Source: JBBQXV01 sp043785585
GTDB lineage: Bacteria; Myxococcota_A; Polyangia; Polyangiales; Polyangiaceae
DNA: 22,185 nucleotides
Direction: 5' to 3'
Assembly (NCBI GenBank): GCA_043785585.1
Contig: JAYVXB010000153.1
Coordinates: 1 to 22,185 of the forward strand
The position numbers were made by a program, and so were the translations under genes. The first letter of the stretch is position 1. Each line of letters starts with the position of its first letter. Below the pieces are notes generated by a model. The model saw only the letters and a program-made list of their open reading frames with translations. It had not been told where the DNA came from and did no database searches. Of the stretch, positions 14,721 to 22,185 are shown one piece after another.

Positions 14721-16838
14721 TCAGTGCGCGTGCCCGCTCGATTTTTCGGGCTCGCCTTTCGGCGGGAAGAAGAACTGGATCGGGCTCTGGGCGAACCGAC
14801 GGAGCACGCCGAAGCCCAGCTCTGCGCCGTCCTTCAGCGTGACGTTGCGCGCACGCAGCGCGACCGACAGCGCGAGCACGAAGCTCACGCCGAAGTTGAG
14901 CATCCCGATGATCGCGATGCCCCCGCCGGCCCACGCCACGCCGTTCCACAGATCGACGTGCGGCGCGGCGTGCTCGATCTCCGTCGTCGCCCCTTCGATC
15001 ACCACGGGGAACGCGAGCGCGCTCACCGCCAACGAGAGCGCGCCCGTGCTCAGCGTGATGTGACGCACGTCGATCGGCAGCCCGGTCATCTTGCCGACGA
15101 TCGGTACGAAGCCGAGGAGGACGCCGAGCGACGTGTTGCCGCCGACTCCCGAGATGCCCCGCTCGAAGTACGACGACAGCCACCCCATGAAGCGCGCGCC
15201 GAAGACGCGACGCCACCTGTGATGCGCGATCGCGTCGGGGAGGCGCCGGTACACGGCCCAGTTCTCGATCCATCCCGCGCAGATCGACGACGCCCACAAG
15301 AGGACGCCGGTCAGCGCCGCGTAGAAGATCGTGAGCGTCTCGAGCGGGTGGAGCGAGTGGATGACGTAATGCGCGGTGTCCGGATCCAGAAAGGGACGGC
15401 CGATCGCTTTGCGGAACGCGAAGTCGAAGCCGATCGCGGCGGGGATGACCATCCCGACGTTGCCGATCGCGGCCGCGAGCTGCGAGCGCGTGATGCGCGC
15501 GACGATCGTCGGGAGCTCGGTCTTCGCGGTGTCGCCGCGGAGCGCGCCGGCGAGCGCGGCGGCGGTCATCGACGGCTGCTTCGTCGCGAGCGTGAAGCCG
15601 AGGAGCTGCATCAGAAGGAAGCTGCCCGCGTAATTGGACGACGCGACGATCGCCTCGACGAGCAACGGGAGCTTCGCCCACCCGACGTAAAACTTCAGCG
15701 CCGCCGTCCCCGCCGTGAGCACGCCGCCGCCGCCCGCCGACAGGACCATGTTGCGGTATTCGCGCCGCCCCGCGGTGATGTAGTGCTCGCCCGTCTTGCC
15801 CGCGCGCTCGATGACCTTGCGCGCGATGAGGTGCAGGTTGTTTCGAAGGATGTCGACGAGGCGTCGGTCCTTCAGCTTCTCGTGCACGAGCGCGGCGAAG
15901 AAGCGCGCCGCCGCGGCCGCGCGCCCGGCGTCGTCGAGCGCGGGATCGGGCATCACTTGATGGAGCAACGCCTCGAGACGATCGAGCAGCTTGCCGATCC
16001 GCTCGATCCGATACACGACGTCGACGCTGACGCCCGCCGTCTCCAGATTTCCGGTGACGACCGCGGTGATCTGCCGGCACTGCGTGATGACGGCGCGGCA
16101 CGTGTCGACGTTGAGGAACGAGTCGAAGACGCGAGGCAGAACGAAGAACGGCGACGAGCGGAGCGGCGTCTCGGGGCTGCGATCGCGGATCTCCGCCGAG
16201 ACGCCAATGGCCGAGACGCGCGTCGTGAGGAGCACGATCGCGTCGGCCATCACGCCGCGGATCGGCTCCCACGGCGGCCCGTGCTTCGAGATCACGCGAT
16301 CGAGCTGGAGCGCGACGTCGCCGGGGATCCGCGCGAGCCACGCCGCCTCTTTGGCGGACGCGAAGAGCTGCGCGACGATGTGCTCGAGATCGCGCTCGTC
16401 GGTGGCCTCCGGCAGGAGCCTCCTCGACAGGCGGTCGACCGTCTCGGCGTACAGACCTCGATCGCCCGGCAAGCCCATGTCCGCGAACAACCCGATCGCG
16501 TCCGACGCCATGACGATCGCGCGAAGCGTCGCGACGGTCGGCTCGGAGAGACTGGCGGCGACATCGAGCACGCCGACGAGGAAGCGCGCGCGCGCCACCG
16601 GCTCGTCGGCGTTCTTGCCGGGGAGGTGCCCGCCCGCCGTGACCCAGCCGAGGATTTTGCGGAGCGTGTGCACGCGCTCGGACAGAGGTGCGCTCGGGTC
16701 CATCGAGACGAGGAGCGCGTGGAGCTTTCGGACCGCGCGGTTCTTCGGCTCGGCGGCCGCGAACGTGCGGATGTACGCGTCGATGCCGCGCGGATCGCTG
16801 TCGAGCCATGCAGGGGGAGGCTGCGGGACCGGCTGCAT
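14721..16838 (-). CDS. PF10136-type 'site-specific recombinase' family multi-pass membrane protein
   Basis: 705 residues from ATG 16838 (TTG 16877 would add 13). The N-terminal half (to about 370) is helical and soluble; the C-terminal half has several hydrophobic segments. GLPIDVRHITLSTGALSLA and the preceding GNTSLGVLLGFVPIVGKMT are the conserved signature of the SpecificRecomb family (COG4389). YAGSFLLMQLLGFTLATKQP also matches it. The family name comes from an old gonococcal annotation; there is no tyrosine- or serine-recombinase catalytic site here, and the membrane topology argues against recombination. The true role is unknown. The gene converges on the kinase gene with 45 bp between stops. 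Confidence 0.85.
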   Translation of the reverse strand: MQPVPQPPPAWLDSDPRGIDAYIRTFAAAEPKNRAVRKLHALLVSMDPSAPLSERVHTLRKILGWVTAGGHLPGKNADEPVARARFLVGVLDVAASLSEPTVATLRAIVMASDAIGLFADMGLPGDRGLYAETVDRLSRRLLPEATDERDLEHIVAQLFASAKEAAWLARIPGDVALQLDRVISKHGPPWEPIRGVMADAIVLLTTRVSAIGVSAEIRDRSPETPLRSSPFFVLPRVFDSFLNVDTCRAVITQCRQITAVVTGNLETAGVSVDVVYRIERIGKLLDRLEALLHQVMPDPALDDAGRAAAAARFFAALVHEKLKDRRLVDILRNNLHLIARKVIERAGKTGEHYITAGRREYRNMVLSAGGGGVLTAGTAALKFYVGWAKLPLLVEAIVASSNYAGSFLLMQLLGFTLATKQPSMTAAALAGALRGDTAKTELPTIVARITRSQLAAAIGNVGMVIPAAIGFDFAFRKAIGRPFLDPDTAHYVIHSLHPLETLTIFYAALTGVLLWASSICAGWIENWAVYRRLPDAIAHHRWRRVFGARFMGWLSSYFERGISGVGGNTSLGVLLGFVPIVGKMTGLPIDVRHITLSTGALSLAVSALAFPVVIEGATTEIEHAAPHVDLWNGVAWAGGGIAIIGMLNFGVSFVLALSVALRARNVTLKDGAELGFGVLRRFAQSPIQFFFPPKGEPEKSSGHAH

Positions 16839-16998
16839 GCGAGGCGATTCTGTACGACGTCTAGGTAGCGCCGACAATCGGGTCGGTGACGAAGGTGACG
16901 AAGTCCACGGAGTTTCCAGACGTTCGGGCGGATTCGGGCGTCACTCTTGGGGGAGCTACGAGTCTGAGAGGAGGCTGATATCGCGAGGTTGGGATCAT

Positions 16999-17017
16999 CC
17001 TAGCCTCGGAGGCTAGG
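16999..17017. repeat. Perfect 8-bp inverted repeat, 3-nt loop
   Basis: CCTAGCCT (16999-17006), loop CGG, AGGCTAGG (17010-17017). There is no T-run on either side, so it is a weak candidate for a terminator and may be a protein-binding site. It lies 3' of the immunity gene as transcribed. Confidence 0.6.
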
Positions 17018-17034
17018 AATTGAGCTCGGCGACG

Positions 17035-17201
17035 AGCGACGGTCGCTCGGATTTCGGCGAACGTTGCTCGCAGCCGAGCGAACGCGCGTGGCGGTGAGCG
17101 GGGCTCGCTCCGCGCGCAGCGACGGGCGCTCGGAGTTCAGCGGAGGGCGCTCGGATTTCAGCGACGGGCGCTCGGATTTCAGCGACTCACGCTCGGGTTT
17201 T
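17035..17201. repeat. Degenerate 21-bp tandem repeat
   Basis: The consensus unit is AGCGACGGGCGCTCGGATTTC. Good copies start at 17035, 17118, 17139, 17160 and 17181 (the last diverged); the sequence between 17056 and 17117 contains worse copies with a one-base phase slip. Each unit has a small GCG/CGC self-complement, and the first copy plus its flank forms CGAGCGA-CGG-TCGCTCG (17033-17049). In the plus frame the units would encode SDGRSDF repeats, but the surrounding frame is not gene-like. Confidence 0.75.
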
Positions 17202-17377
17202 GCCCGCCGCCGGTGTTCGACGCTCTGGTCGACGGTCGCGAGAGAGCCGTCTTCGCGTGATCATCCTGAGCTACACCACCGAATGTGACGGTACTGGTTC
17301 CGTCTTGGTCGACGATTCTGCCCGGGATGTCCGCCAAGCCGTGAAGCATCGATCATCCGAGTCGACTCGCAGCTGGC

Positions 17378-17614
17378 TCATTCTGCCCAGATGCGCATCG
17401 CGGGAACGCAGTACCCGGTAGCGAAGTCCAGAAGTTCGAGGACCGTATCCTCGTCATCCTTGCGCGTCTCCCGTAGTCCTTCGACGACCTGGACGGCGCC
17501 TTCTCGATCGCCGCCGGCTTCAGCATACGCACGCATCACGGCGTGGAGTGCGATCACGCCCGCGTCAGCCTCAAGCCCTTTTATGATTCGATCCCGCAGC
17601 TCCTGCGTGGTCAT
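17378..17614 (-). CDS. Putative immunity protein for the Rhs toxin
   Basis: 78 residues, acidic (16 Asp/Glu against 9 Lys/Arg) and predicted mostly helical, with no signal peptide or membrane helix. ATG 17614 overlaps the Rhs stop codon (ATGA, 17611-17614), so translation is probably coupled. An in-frame ATG 12 bp upstream (17626) is less likely. It ends ELLDFATGYCVPAMRIWAE. A small acidic protein placed immediately after the variable tip of an Rhs toxin is the standard layout for an immunity protein, which would neutralise the toxin in the cytoplasm of the producer and its kin. Its size is like that of Tsi2, the partner of Tse2, but no sequence similarity to Tsi2 could be seen. Function is inferred from context. 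Confidence 0.75.
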   Translation of the reverse strand: MTTQELRDRIIKGLEADAGVIALHAVMRAYAEAGGDREGAVQVVEGLRETRKDDEDTVLELLDFATGYCVPAMRIWAE

Positions 17615-20600
17615 CGGGCTCCCCAACTCTTGAGTGTCGCCGCTAGGGCGCTCTGATACTGCTCCAGAGTCATTACTCCTCCTGGCTGAATGGTCCCGTG
17701 TTTCGGGCTATCTTGGACGAACCTCAGATTTGGTCCAAGCGCGTCGGAAGAGACACCCCACAGAGGATCTCTCCCTGTTCCGCCAAGACCGGCTGGCAGC
17801 CTGTGTGTCGGCAGATTCATGGGCGTTCCTGGCGCCACCGACATTCCACCGGTGCCTGGTGCGACACATCCCTCGCATACGGGAATGTCGACTCCGGGTC
17901 GTACCCCAAGCGTCCGAGCCGTCGGCCCAATTTCCGGGCCTCCACCGGCTCCTCTCATTGCCCGAAACAGCTGGATAGCTTCTGGGGCTGGGGGCGCCTG
18001 GTTAGGCGCCGAGGGCGCAGCGGGAACGACGGCGGTCGCCTGAGTGGTATCGTATGGGGGCTGACGGCCAGCGCCCGCCCCCGCGACTGACGCAGCAGCT
18101 CCCCAAATCGCGACGCTGCCGTTTACTAATGCATGCTCCTCCTCTGGTGAGACGTCGAACACTATCCCTGCGGCGTTCGCAGCGTACGCAAGTGGAATGT
18201 AGGACCCTGCGAGTCCGTTCTCCGCCTTGGTGACCATCGCTTGAAACTTCTGATCTTGCGTCACACCGCCCGGTGTGTAGTTCACGGCAGATGGTCCCGC
18301 GGCGACGGCGGGCAGTGGTCGACAGCGAGCCGGCGGGGCGGGTGGCTTCTCGTGTCCAACCGCTGGTGCAGGATCGGGTTTCTGCTCCTGAACCGGGCCG
18401 ACGAATCCCGACGGCATGGCCTGCGCATCGGCCTTGCCCCCGAGTGCTGCCTGCTGGTCGATCGCCCCATCCAGCCCGACGGGATCGGTCGCCGCAAGTA
18501 CTCGCCCGTGGACGTACGCGTAGAGGTTGGGGTCTGCGCCGAGACCGTGCACCGCAAGCGGGTCCGCGCTCATCCATCGTCCTAGTTGTGGCGCGTAGTA
18601 CCGCTTCCCGAAATACTGCAGTCCAACCTCGGCATCCTCCTCCTTTCCCGTGAACCGATAGTCGTCTCGATATGCCTCCCAGCGCGTTGGTCGATAGTCG
18701 TTCTCCGCACCTCCGAATGCCTGGTACGTGCTCGCCTCGACGAGCTCGCTCGTGGCTAGGTCGACAACGCGCGAGCTCGACCCGAGGTGATCCTGCAGCT
18801 CAAGAAGGACGTGCAGGTTCCCACTGGTGAGCGTCGGGACGTCGTTGTTTGCGTAGTAGAGCCGCCCGAGCCGCTCGCCGTGCGCGTAGAGGTATGCGGT
18901 CTCCGTGAGCGCGGTCCGCTCGTACTCGGTCCCATCGAAGCGCGCGCGCCGGAGCTCGAGTGAATCGAAGATGTAGACCGTGTGAAGCTGATTCGCTTGC
19001 GGGTCGACGGCGGTCTTGAGCACGCGGTCATCGGTCGCGTCGTAGGCGTATCTGAGCTCGACGGCTGCCGGCGTCGCAGGCGCCACATCTTGAGGACTTC
19101 CAAGCCCACTCCCATCCCAGCGCCGCGCCCGTGCGAGTCTCCCAACTTCATCCCACTCGTAGACGAACCGCTGCGAGCACGCTGCCCCGCTCGGCAGACA
19201 CGGCGCCGCCGCGTTTCGCACGACCGCGAGCCCAACGAGATTCCCCGCGTCGTCGTACTTCGTAGTCAGCGCGCCATCGCGCGGAGCCGCGCCACCGCTC
19301 GCGGTCTGGAGCTGGTACGGTCCCGCGCCGGCCGTCCCGTTGGTGATGGTACCGAGCGAGCGATCGTAGAAGCCCTTCGCGTCATCATCGGTCTTCGTCG
19401 TGTTTCCGAGCCAGTCATACTGAAACGACTGCGAGAGCACGCGCTTCGCAAACGACAGGTGCGGCGAAGGCGTTGCGCGCCGCGGATCGTGTTGCGTCGG
19501 GTCGGGGCCGTTCTCGGCGGCAAACGGCGATACCCACGTATCGTCCCCGCTCGCGTACTGGTAGTCGATGCGCGTCAGCCGATAGAGATCGTCGTACTGC
19601 ATCTTGCGCGTGACCGGCTGCGCCCCGGGGGGCCACTCGCTCGGATCGCGCCAATCGCGGATCTCGGTCGGATTGTCGACGACGTCGTACGAATAATCGA
19701 GATCGGTGAGGAGTCGCTGCGCCGTGTCGTTCTGCGTCGGGGCCGTGTATCCGCTGGGCGGCTGCGACCACATCGGCGGCGGGCCGCGGTACGTCTGGAC
19801 GCTCGATAGACGCCGCCGCAAGTCGTAGCTCATTGCGGTCGTCGTCTTCGCCGCGTCGCCGTAGACAATCTGCTCGACGAGACCATCGGCGTCGCGCGTG
19901 ACGCTCGCGACGATCGGATCGGGGCTGTAGCTGCTCCCGACGGTCCGCACGGTGCCGCGCTTCGTGTAGTCGGTCGTGACGAAGCTTTGGCCGCCAGCGC
20001 CGAGGAGCTCCGCGACGACGTCCTTCGGCGACTCCGCGCCGGTCGACTGTTTGACGGGGCGATCGGCGCCGTCGTACTCGGCCGTCTGCGTGTACCAACG
20101 CGGGGCGTACCGATTCGCGGGATTGTCGTCGGGAACGCCGGGCTTGGCGATGCGGCGCGCGACGCCGGTGACGCGGCCGCGGCCGTCGAAGCGCGTGAGG
20201 GTCTTCGACGCGCGGTCGGTGACGGACGCCAACCGACCGAAGTAGAGGCTCGCGTTGACGGGGAACTCCACGCTCGGCGGCGCATCGAGATCCGCGACGT
20301 CGTACCGATTGAACACTTCCGCGCCGAACCCAATCGAGCTCGGCGAGAGGTCGGGTGCCAAGTACGGTGCATGCGAATCGAGACACGGAGAGTAGTCCTC
20401 GGCAACCAAGCGCCCCGCCGCCTCGTAGTGATAGTTGCTCCCGCATCCGCGCGCGTCGCTCGTGCCAACGAGATCGCCATTGTCGTTGTAGGCGTAGCGC
20501 CAAGCGTGCGTGGTCGGGGGCAACGTGCCGGGATCCGTTGCGATGAATCCCTTGGTCGTATTCGGCTCGACGTTGAGCACCATCCGACCGAGCGAGTCGT

Positions 20601-21831
20601 AGCGGAGCCAGCGCACGACCGCGTCGTTGCCGCGGGCGCGCGTGATGACGATCGGCTCGCCGGTCGACAGGTACTTCGTGCGCGTCTCGCGCAGCTCGAG
20701 CCCACCGCCTACGCGAATGCGCTCGGTGACGGAGACCGCGCGTCCATGGCCGTCCTGCCGCGCGCTCGCGTACGTCCCTTGGTGCGGCCCGGGTTGCAAG
20801 TCGGCGGCGTCCCACTTGTCGACGCCGAGCGCGTGGTACGCGCTTTGGAGCGTGACCATCCCGTCGAGCCCGAACGTCTGCACCTGTCGACCAAAGGCGT
20901 CGTAGCGTTGGCGTCCGTACGAGGTGGTGGGCGCGCCGCCCAACTGGTACTGCCGCGGATCGCCGTCCCAGAACCACGCAAGGTAGGCGCGACGCGCCGT
21001 GCCTTTGTTGTCGTATTCGGTGAGACCGTTGACGATCCATCCCCCGCGATCGCCCGCGCTCGGATCGGCTTGGTCGAAGGTGACAATCGCGCGACCGAAG
21101 CCGTCGGCGAAGGCGTATGCGTTGCGGTAGCTCGCGTCCGCGTCGGTCGGTCCGTCTTGGGTTTTCGTGTGAACGATCGAGTACGGCCGCGCCAGCGTCG
21201 CGAGGTCGTAGTCGATGAGGACGGACGCGGCGCCGGATAGACCGCCGACGTTGAGGGGGCTCGGCTTCGTGAGCGCTTTGAGGCGACCGAAGGCGTCGTA
21301 GTCGACCTGGGTGACCTCGCCGTGCAGATCCGTGACCTTCTTCACCGCGCCCAGCCCGCGATCGAACGTCGCGCTCGCGGTGAGCATGAGCCCACCGCAC
21401 GCGCCGCTGGCGAAGCCGGCGAAGACGGTCTCCGACGACGGGAGATCCGCGTAGTCGGCCATATATGAGACGCTGCGGCATCGACTGTTCGGCGCCGTTT
21501 GGAAAACGAGGTTGCCGTACGTGTCGTACGTCTGCGTTGAAAGCGGTATCGTCCCGTCGGCGGACGCGGTCGACGGAAGCGGCGCGGTCGTGCGGCCGGA
21601 CTCGTGGAAGCGCTCGAGCGCGAGGGTGCCCGCGAGGAGCGCCGTCGTCTGTGCCGCGTTGCCCTTGTCGTCGTACGTCGTCGTCGTGAGCGTGTAGGTA
21701 GAGCAAGGGGATCGCGGCGAGGAAACCTGGTTGACGGGTGCGCCGAAAGGGGAGGGTTTCGGCGCACTACGCTGGGGCTGGAATCGCGGTCTTAAATGGC
21801 GCCATGTCGTACGCCCACGAGTCGCTCGCAC
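17611..21831 (-). CDS. Rhs/YD-repeat polymorphic toxin, C-terminal part with Tse2-like toxin tip
   Basis: 1406 residues in this frame, but about the first 25 (before SAPKPSPFGAPVNQ) are not Rhs-like; the true protein continues from the frame ending at 21767 (see that entry). Residues about 40-1000 hold some twenty YD repeats (YDDKGNAAQT, YDTYGNLVFQ, YDAFGRLKAL and so on) that build the Rhs shell. The conserved Rhs core follows: DHLGSSSRVVD (1014), RFTGKEEDAEVGLQYFGKRYY (1059-1079, near full), GRWMSADP, NLYAYVHGR, DPVG (1116-1119). Residues 1120-1406 are the variable tip, with a Pro-rich linker and a hydrophobic segment. The last 119 residues (1288-1406) start LFRAM and resemble Tse2 ADP-ribosyltransferase-like toxins. 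The immunity gene overlaps the stop. Tip GC is lower than the body. Confidence 0.85.
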   Translation of the reverse strand: MRATRGRTTWRHLRPRFQPQRSAPKPSPFGAPVNQVSSPRSPCSTYTLTTTTYDDKGNAAQTTALLAGTLALERFHESGRTTAPLPSTASADGTIPLSTQTYDTYGNLVFQTAPNSRCRSVSYMADYADLPSSETVFAGFASGACGGLMLTASATFDRGLGAVKKVTDLHGEVTQVDYDAFGRLKALTKPSPLNVGGLSGAASVLIDYDLATLARPYSIVHTKTQDGPTDADASYRNAYAFADGFGRAIVTFDQADPSAGDRGGWIVNGLTEYDNKGTARRAYLAWFWDGDPRQYQLGGAPTTSYGRQRYDAFGRQVQTFGLDGMVTLQSAYHALGVDKWDAADLQPGPHQGTYASARQDGHGRAVSVTERIRVGGGLELRETRTKYLSTGEPIVITRARGNDAVVRWLRYDSLGRMVLNVEPNTTKGFIATDPGTLPPTTHAWRYAYNDNGDLVGTSDARGCGSNYHYEAAGRLVAEDYSPCLDSHAPYLAPDLSPSSIGFGAEVFNRYDVADLDAPPSVEFPVNASLYFGRLASVTDRASKTLTRFDGRGRVTGVARRIAKPGVPDDNPANRYAPRWYTQTAEYDGADRPVKQSTGAESPKDVVAELLGAGGQSFVTTDYTKRGTVRTVGSSYSPDPIVASVTRDADGLVEQIVYGDAAKTTTAMSYDLRRRLSSVQTYRGPPPMWSQPPSGYTAPTQNDTAQRLLTDLDYSYDVVDNPTEIRDWRDPSEWPPGAQPVTRKMQYDDLYRLTRIDYQYASGDDTWVSPFAAENGPDPTQHDPRRATPSPHLSFAKRVLSQSFQYDWLGNTTKTDDDAKGFYDRSLGTITNGTAGAGPYQLQTASGGAAPRDGALTTKYDDAGNLVGLAVVRNAAAPCLPSGAACSQRFVYEWDEVGRLARARRWDGSGLGSPQDVAPATPAAVELRYAYDATDDRVLKTAVDPQANQLHTVYIFDSLELRRARFDGTEYERTALTETAYLYAHGERLGRLYYANNDVPTLTSGNLHVLLELQDHLGSSSRVVDLATSELVEASTYQAFGGAENDYRPTRWEAYRDDYRFTGKEEDAEVGLQYFGKRYYAPQLGRWMSADPLAVHGLGADPNLYAYVHGRVLAATDPVGLDGAIDQQAALGGKADAQAMPSGFVGPVQEQKPDPAPAVGHEKPPAPPARCRPLPAVAAGPSAVNYTPGGVTQDQKFQAMVTKAENGLAGSYIPLAYAANAAGIVFDVSPEEEHALVNGSVAIWGAAASVAGAGAGRQPPYDTTQATAVVPAAPSAPNQAPPAPEAIQLFRAMRGAGGGPEIGPTARTLGVRPGVDIPVCEGCVAPGTGGMSVAPGTPMNLPTHRLPAGLGGTGRDPLWGVSSDALGPNLRFVQDSPKHGTIQPGGVMTLEQYQSALAATLKSWGAR

Positions 21832-22185
21832 TCTCGAACGCGACGCGCACCTCGCGTCCGTCGAGTCCCGTGTAGAGCTTGCGCAGACGGTACGTGTGGT
21901 GAACCGTCGAAAGGAACACGCCCGCGTCGTCGAACGTGTCGCTCGAGACGGGTAGACCTTTCAGAGCCTCGCGCGGATTGTCGGTCCAGCGACCGTCCGG
22001 CGTACACCTCGACGTGGTCCCCTCGGCGACGAGCTCCGGGCGCGCGCACAGGAGAAGAACCGACGCTTCGTGCGGCATCTTCGTCGTAACGTACCCGTAC
22101 GGGCATGGACGCCGTGCGCGATCCCGGCCGTCCTGATTCATTGTCGTCATGTCGAGACACGTGGCGAGTTGGTGGTCGAAGCGAG
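21767..22185 (-). CDS. Upstream part of the same Rhs protein, frame ends at a premature stop; 5' end outside window
   Basis: The frame is open to the window edge (139 residues visible), so the ATG at 22150 need not be a start. It ends KTAIPAPA and TAG at 21767-21769. The C-terminal stretch (FLSTVHHTYRLRKLYTGLDG, then VRVAFESASDSWAYDMAPF) looks like the linker region found before the YD repeats in SpvB/TcdB-like and Rhs proteins. In the next frame the protein continues immediately as SAPKPSPFGAPVNQVSS and then the first YD repeat. I therefore read this and the 17611-21831 frame as one gene broken by a single-base shift. A separate short gene is possible but less likely. Confidence 0.6.
   Translation of the reverse strand, partial: RFDHQLATCLDMTTMNQDGRDRARRPCPYGYVTTKMPHEASVLLLCARPELVAEGTTSRCTPDGRWTDNPREALKGLPVSSDTFDDAGVFLSTVHHTYRLRKLYTGLDGREVRVAFESASDSWAYDMAPFKTAIPAPA

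Larger units (their letters stand above)
16839..17377. other. Gene-free interval downstream of the Rhs immunity gene
   Basis: No convincing gene on either strand. The interval carries a 9-bp tandem duplication (GGTGACGAA at 16885-16893 and 16894-16902), a perfect hairpin (16999-17017) and a degenerate 21-bp tandem repeat (17035-17201). It separates the PF10136 gene from the Rhs toxin/immunity pair and could be a remnant of earlier cassette exchanges. Confidence 0.55.

Noticed and set aside
14721..16838. A true DNA recombinase or integrase
   Set aside because: Despite the family name there are many hydrophobic segments and no catalytic Arg/His/Tyr or Ser pattern; no attachment sites were seen.
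14724..16868. 714-codon plus-strand frame opposite the PF10136 gene
   Set aside because: Arg/Glu/Asp-rich mirror of the real gene, which carries the conserved signature and membrane segments.
17035..17201. CRISPR array
   Set aside because: The units are directly adjacent with no spacers, only 21 bp long and diverged; there are no cas genes.
17064..17288. 74-codon plus-strand frame with SDGRSDF repeats
   Set aside because: It is created by the 21-bp DNA repeat; the flanks are not protein-like, no ribosome binding site was seen and the repeat slips phase upstream.
19987..21240. 417-codon plus-strand frame opposite the Rhs gene
   Set aside because: The minus strand has regular YD repeats; the plus frame is an Arg/Val-rich mirror.

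Overview
The window is high-GC DNA from a predatory or social Deltaproteobacterium-type genome, most likely Myxococcota of the Polyangia (Labilithrix/Sandaracinus-like). The signs are very strong G/C bias at third codon positions, a Hanks-type Ser/Thr kinase fused to an FGE-fold domain, several secreted lipoproteins of unknown function, proline-rich outer-membrane proteins, and a large Rhs/YD-repeat toxin. No rRNA, tRNA, CRISPR array or transposase was seen.

Left part (1-7,276). It opens with the C-terminus of an Npt-type nucleotide transporter, convergent with a proline-rich outer-membrane protein that lies just downstream of a complete family-B DNA polymerase (polB). polB diverges across only 33 bp from an M1-family metallopeptidase lipoprotein; both directions look like leaderless promoters. 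The peptidase converges on mutM (Fpg). After a gene-poor stretch of about 480 bp comes a tight three-gene cluster of small proteins: a hydrophilic stress-type protein, an unknown protein translationally coupled by a GTGA overlap, and a GlsB/YeaQ-like membrane protein. A strong hairpin closes the cluster.

Middle part (7,360-16,838). This holds a coiled-coil lipoprotein with a good sigma-54-like promoter, a ChaC-type gamma-glutamylcyclotransferase, and a translationally coupled pair of secreted proteins (one a tiny Cys protein predicted to be a three-rung helical hairpin). Then come an ICMT-family membrane methyltransferase and a vanadium-haloperoxidase/PAP2-like lipoprotein with a Cys-rich tail; these two form a probable operon. 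A Ser/Thr kinase with an FGE-fold extracytoplasmic domain is divergent from the haloperoxidase, and a PF10136 'site-specific recombinase' family membrane protein follows.

Right part (16,839-22,185). This is the most notable region: the 3' end of a large Rhs polymorphic toxin gene on the minus strand. Its variable C-terminal tip resembles the Tse2 ADP-ribosyltransferase-like toxin family, and its stop codon overlaps by four bases the start of a 78-residue acidic helical protein that is the obvious immunity candidate. The tip has lower GC than the Rhs body, consistent with exchange of the tip. The Rhs reading frame is broken by an apparent single-base shift near 21,770-21,790. Downstream of the immunity gene is a gene-free stretch with a degenerate 21-bp tandem repeat and a perfect palindrome.
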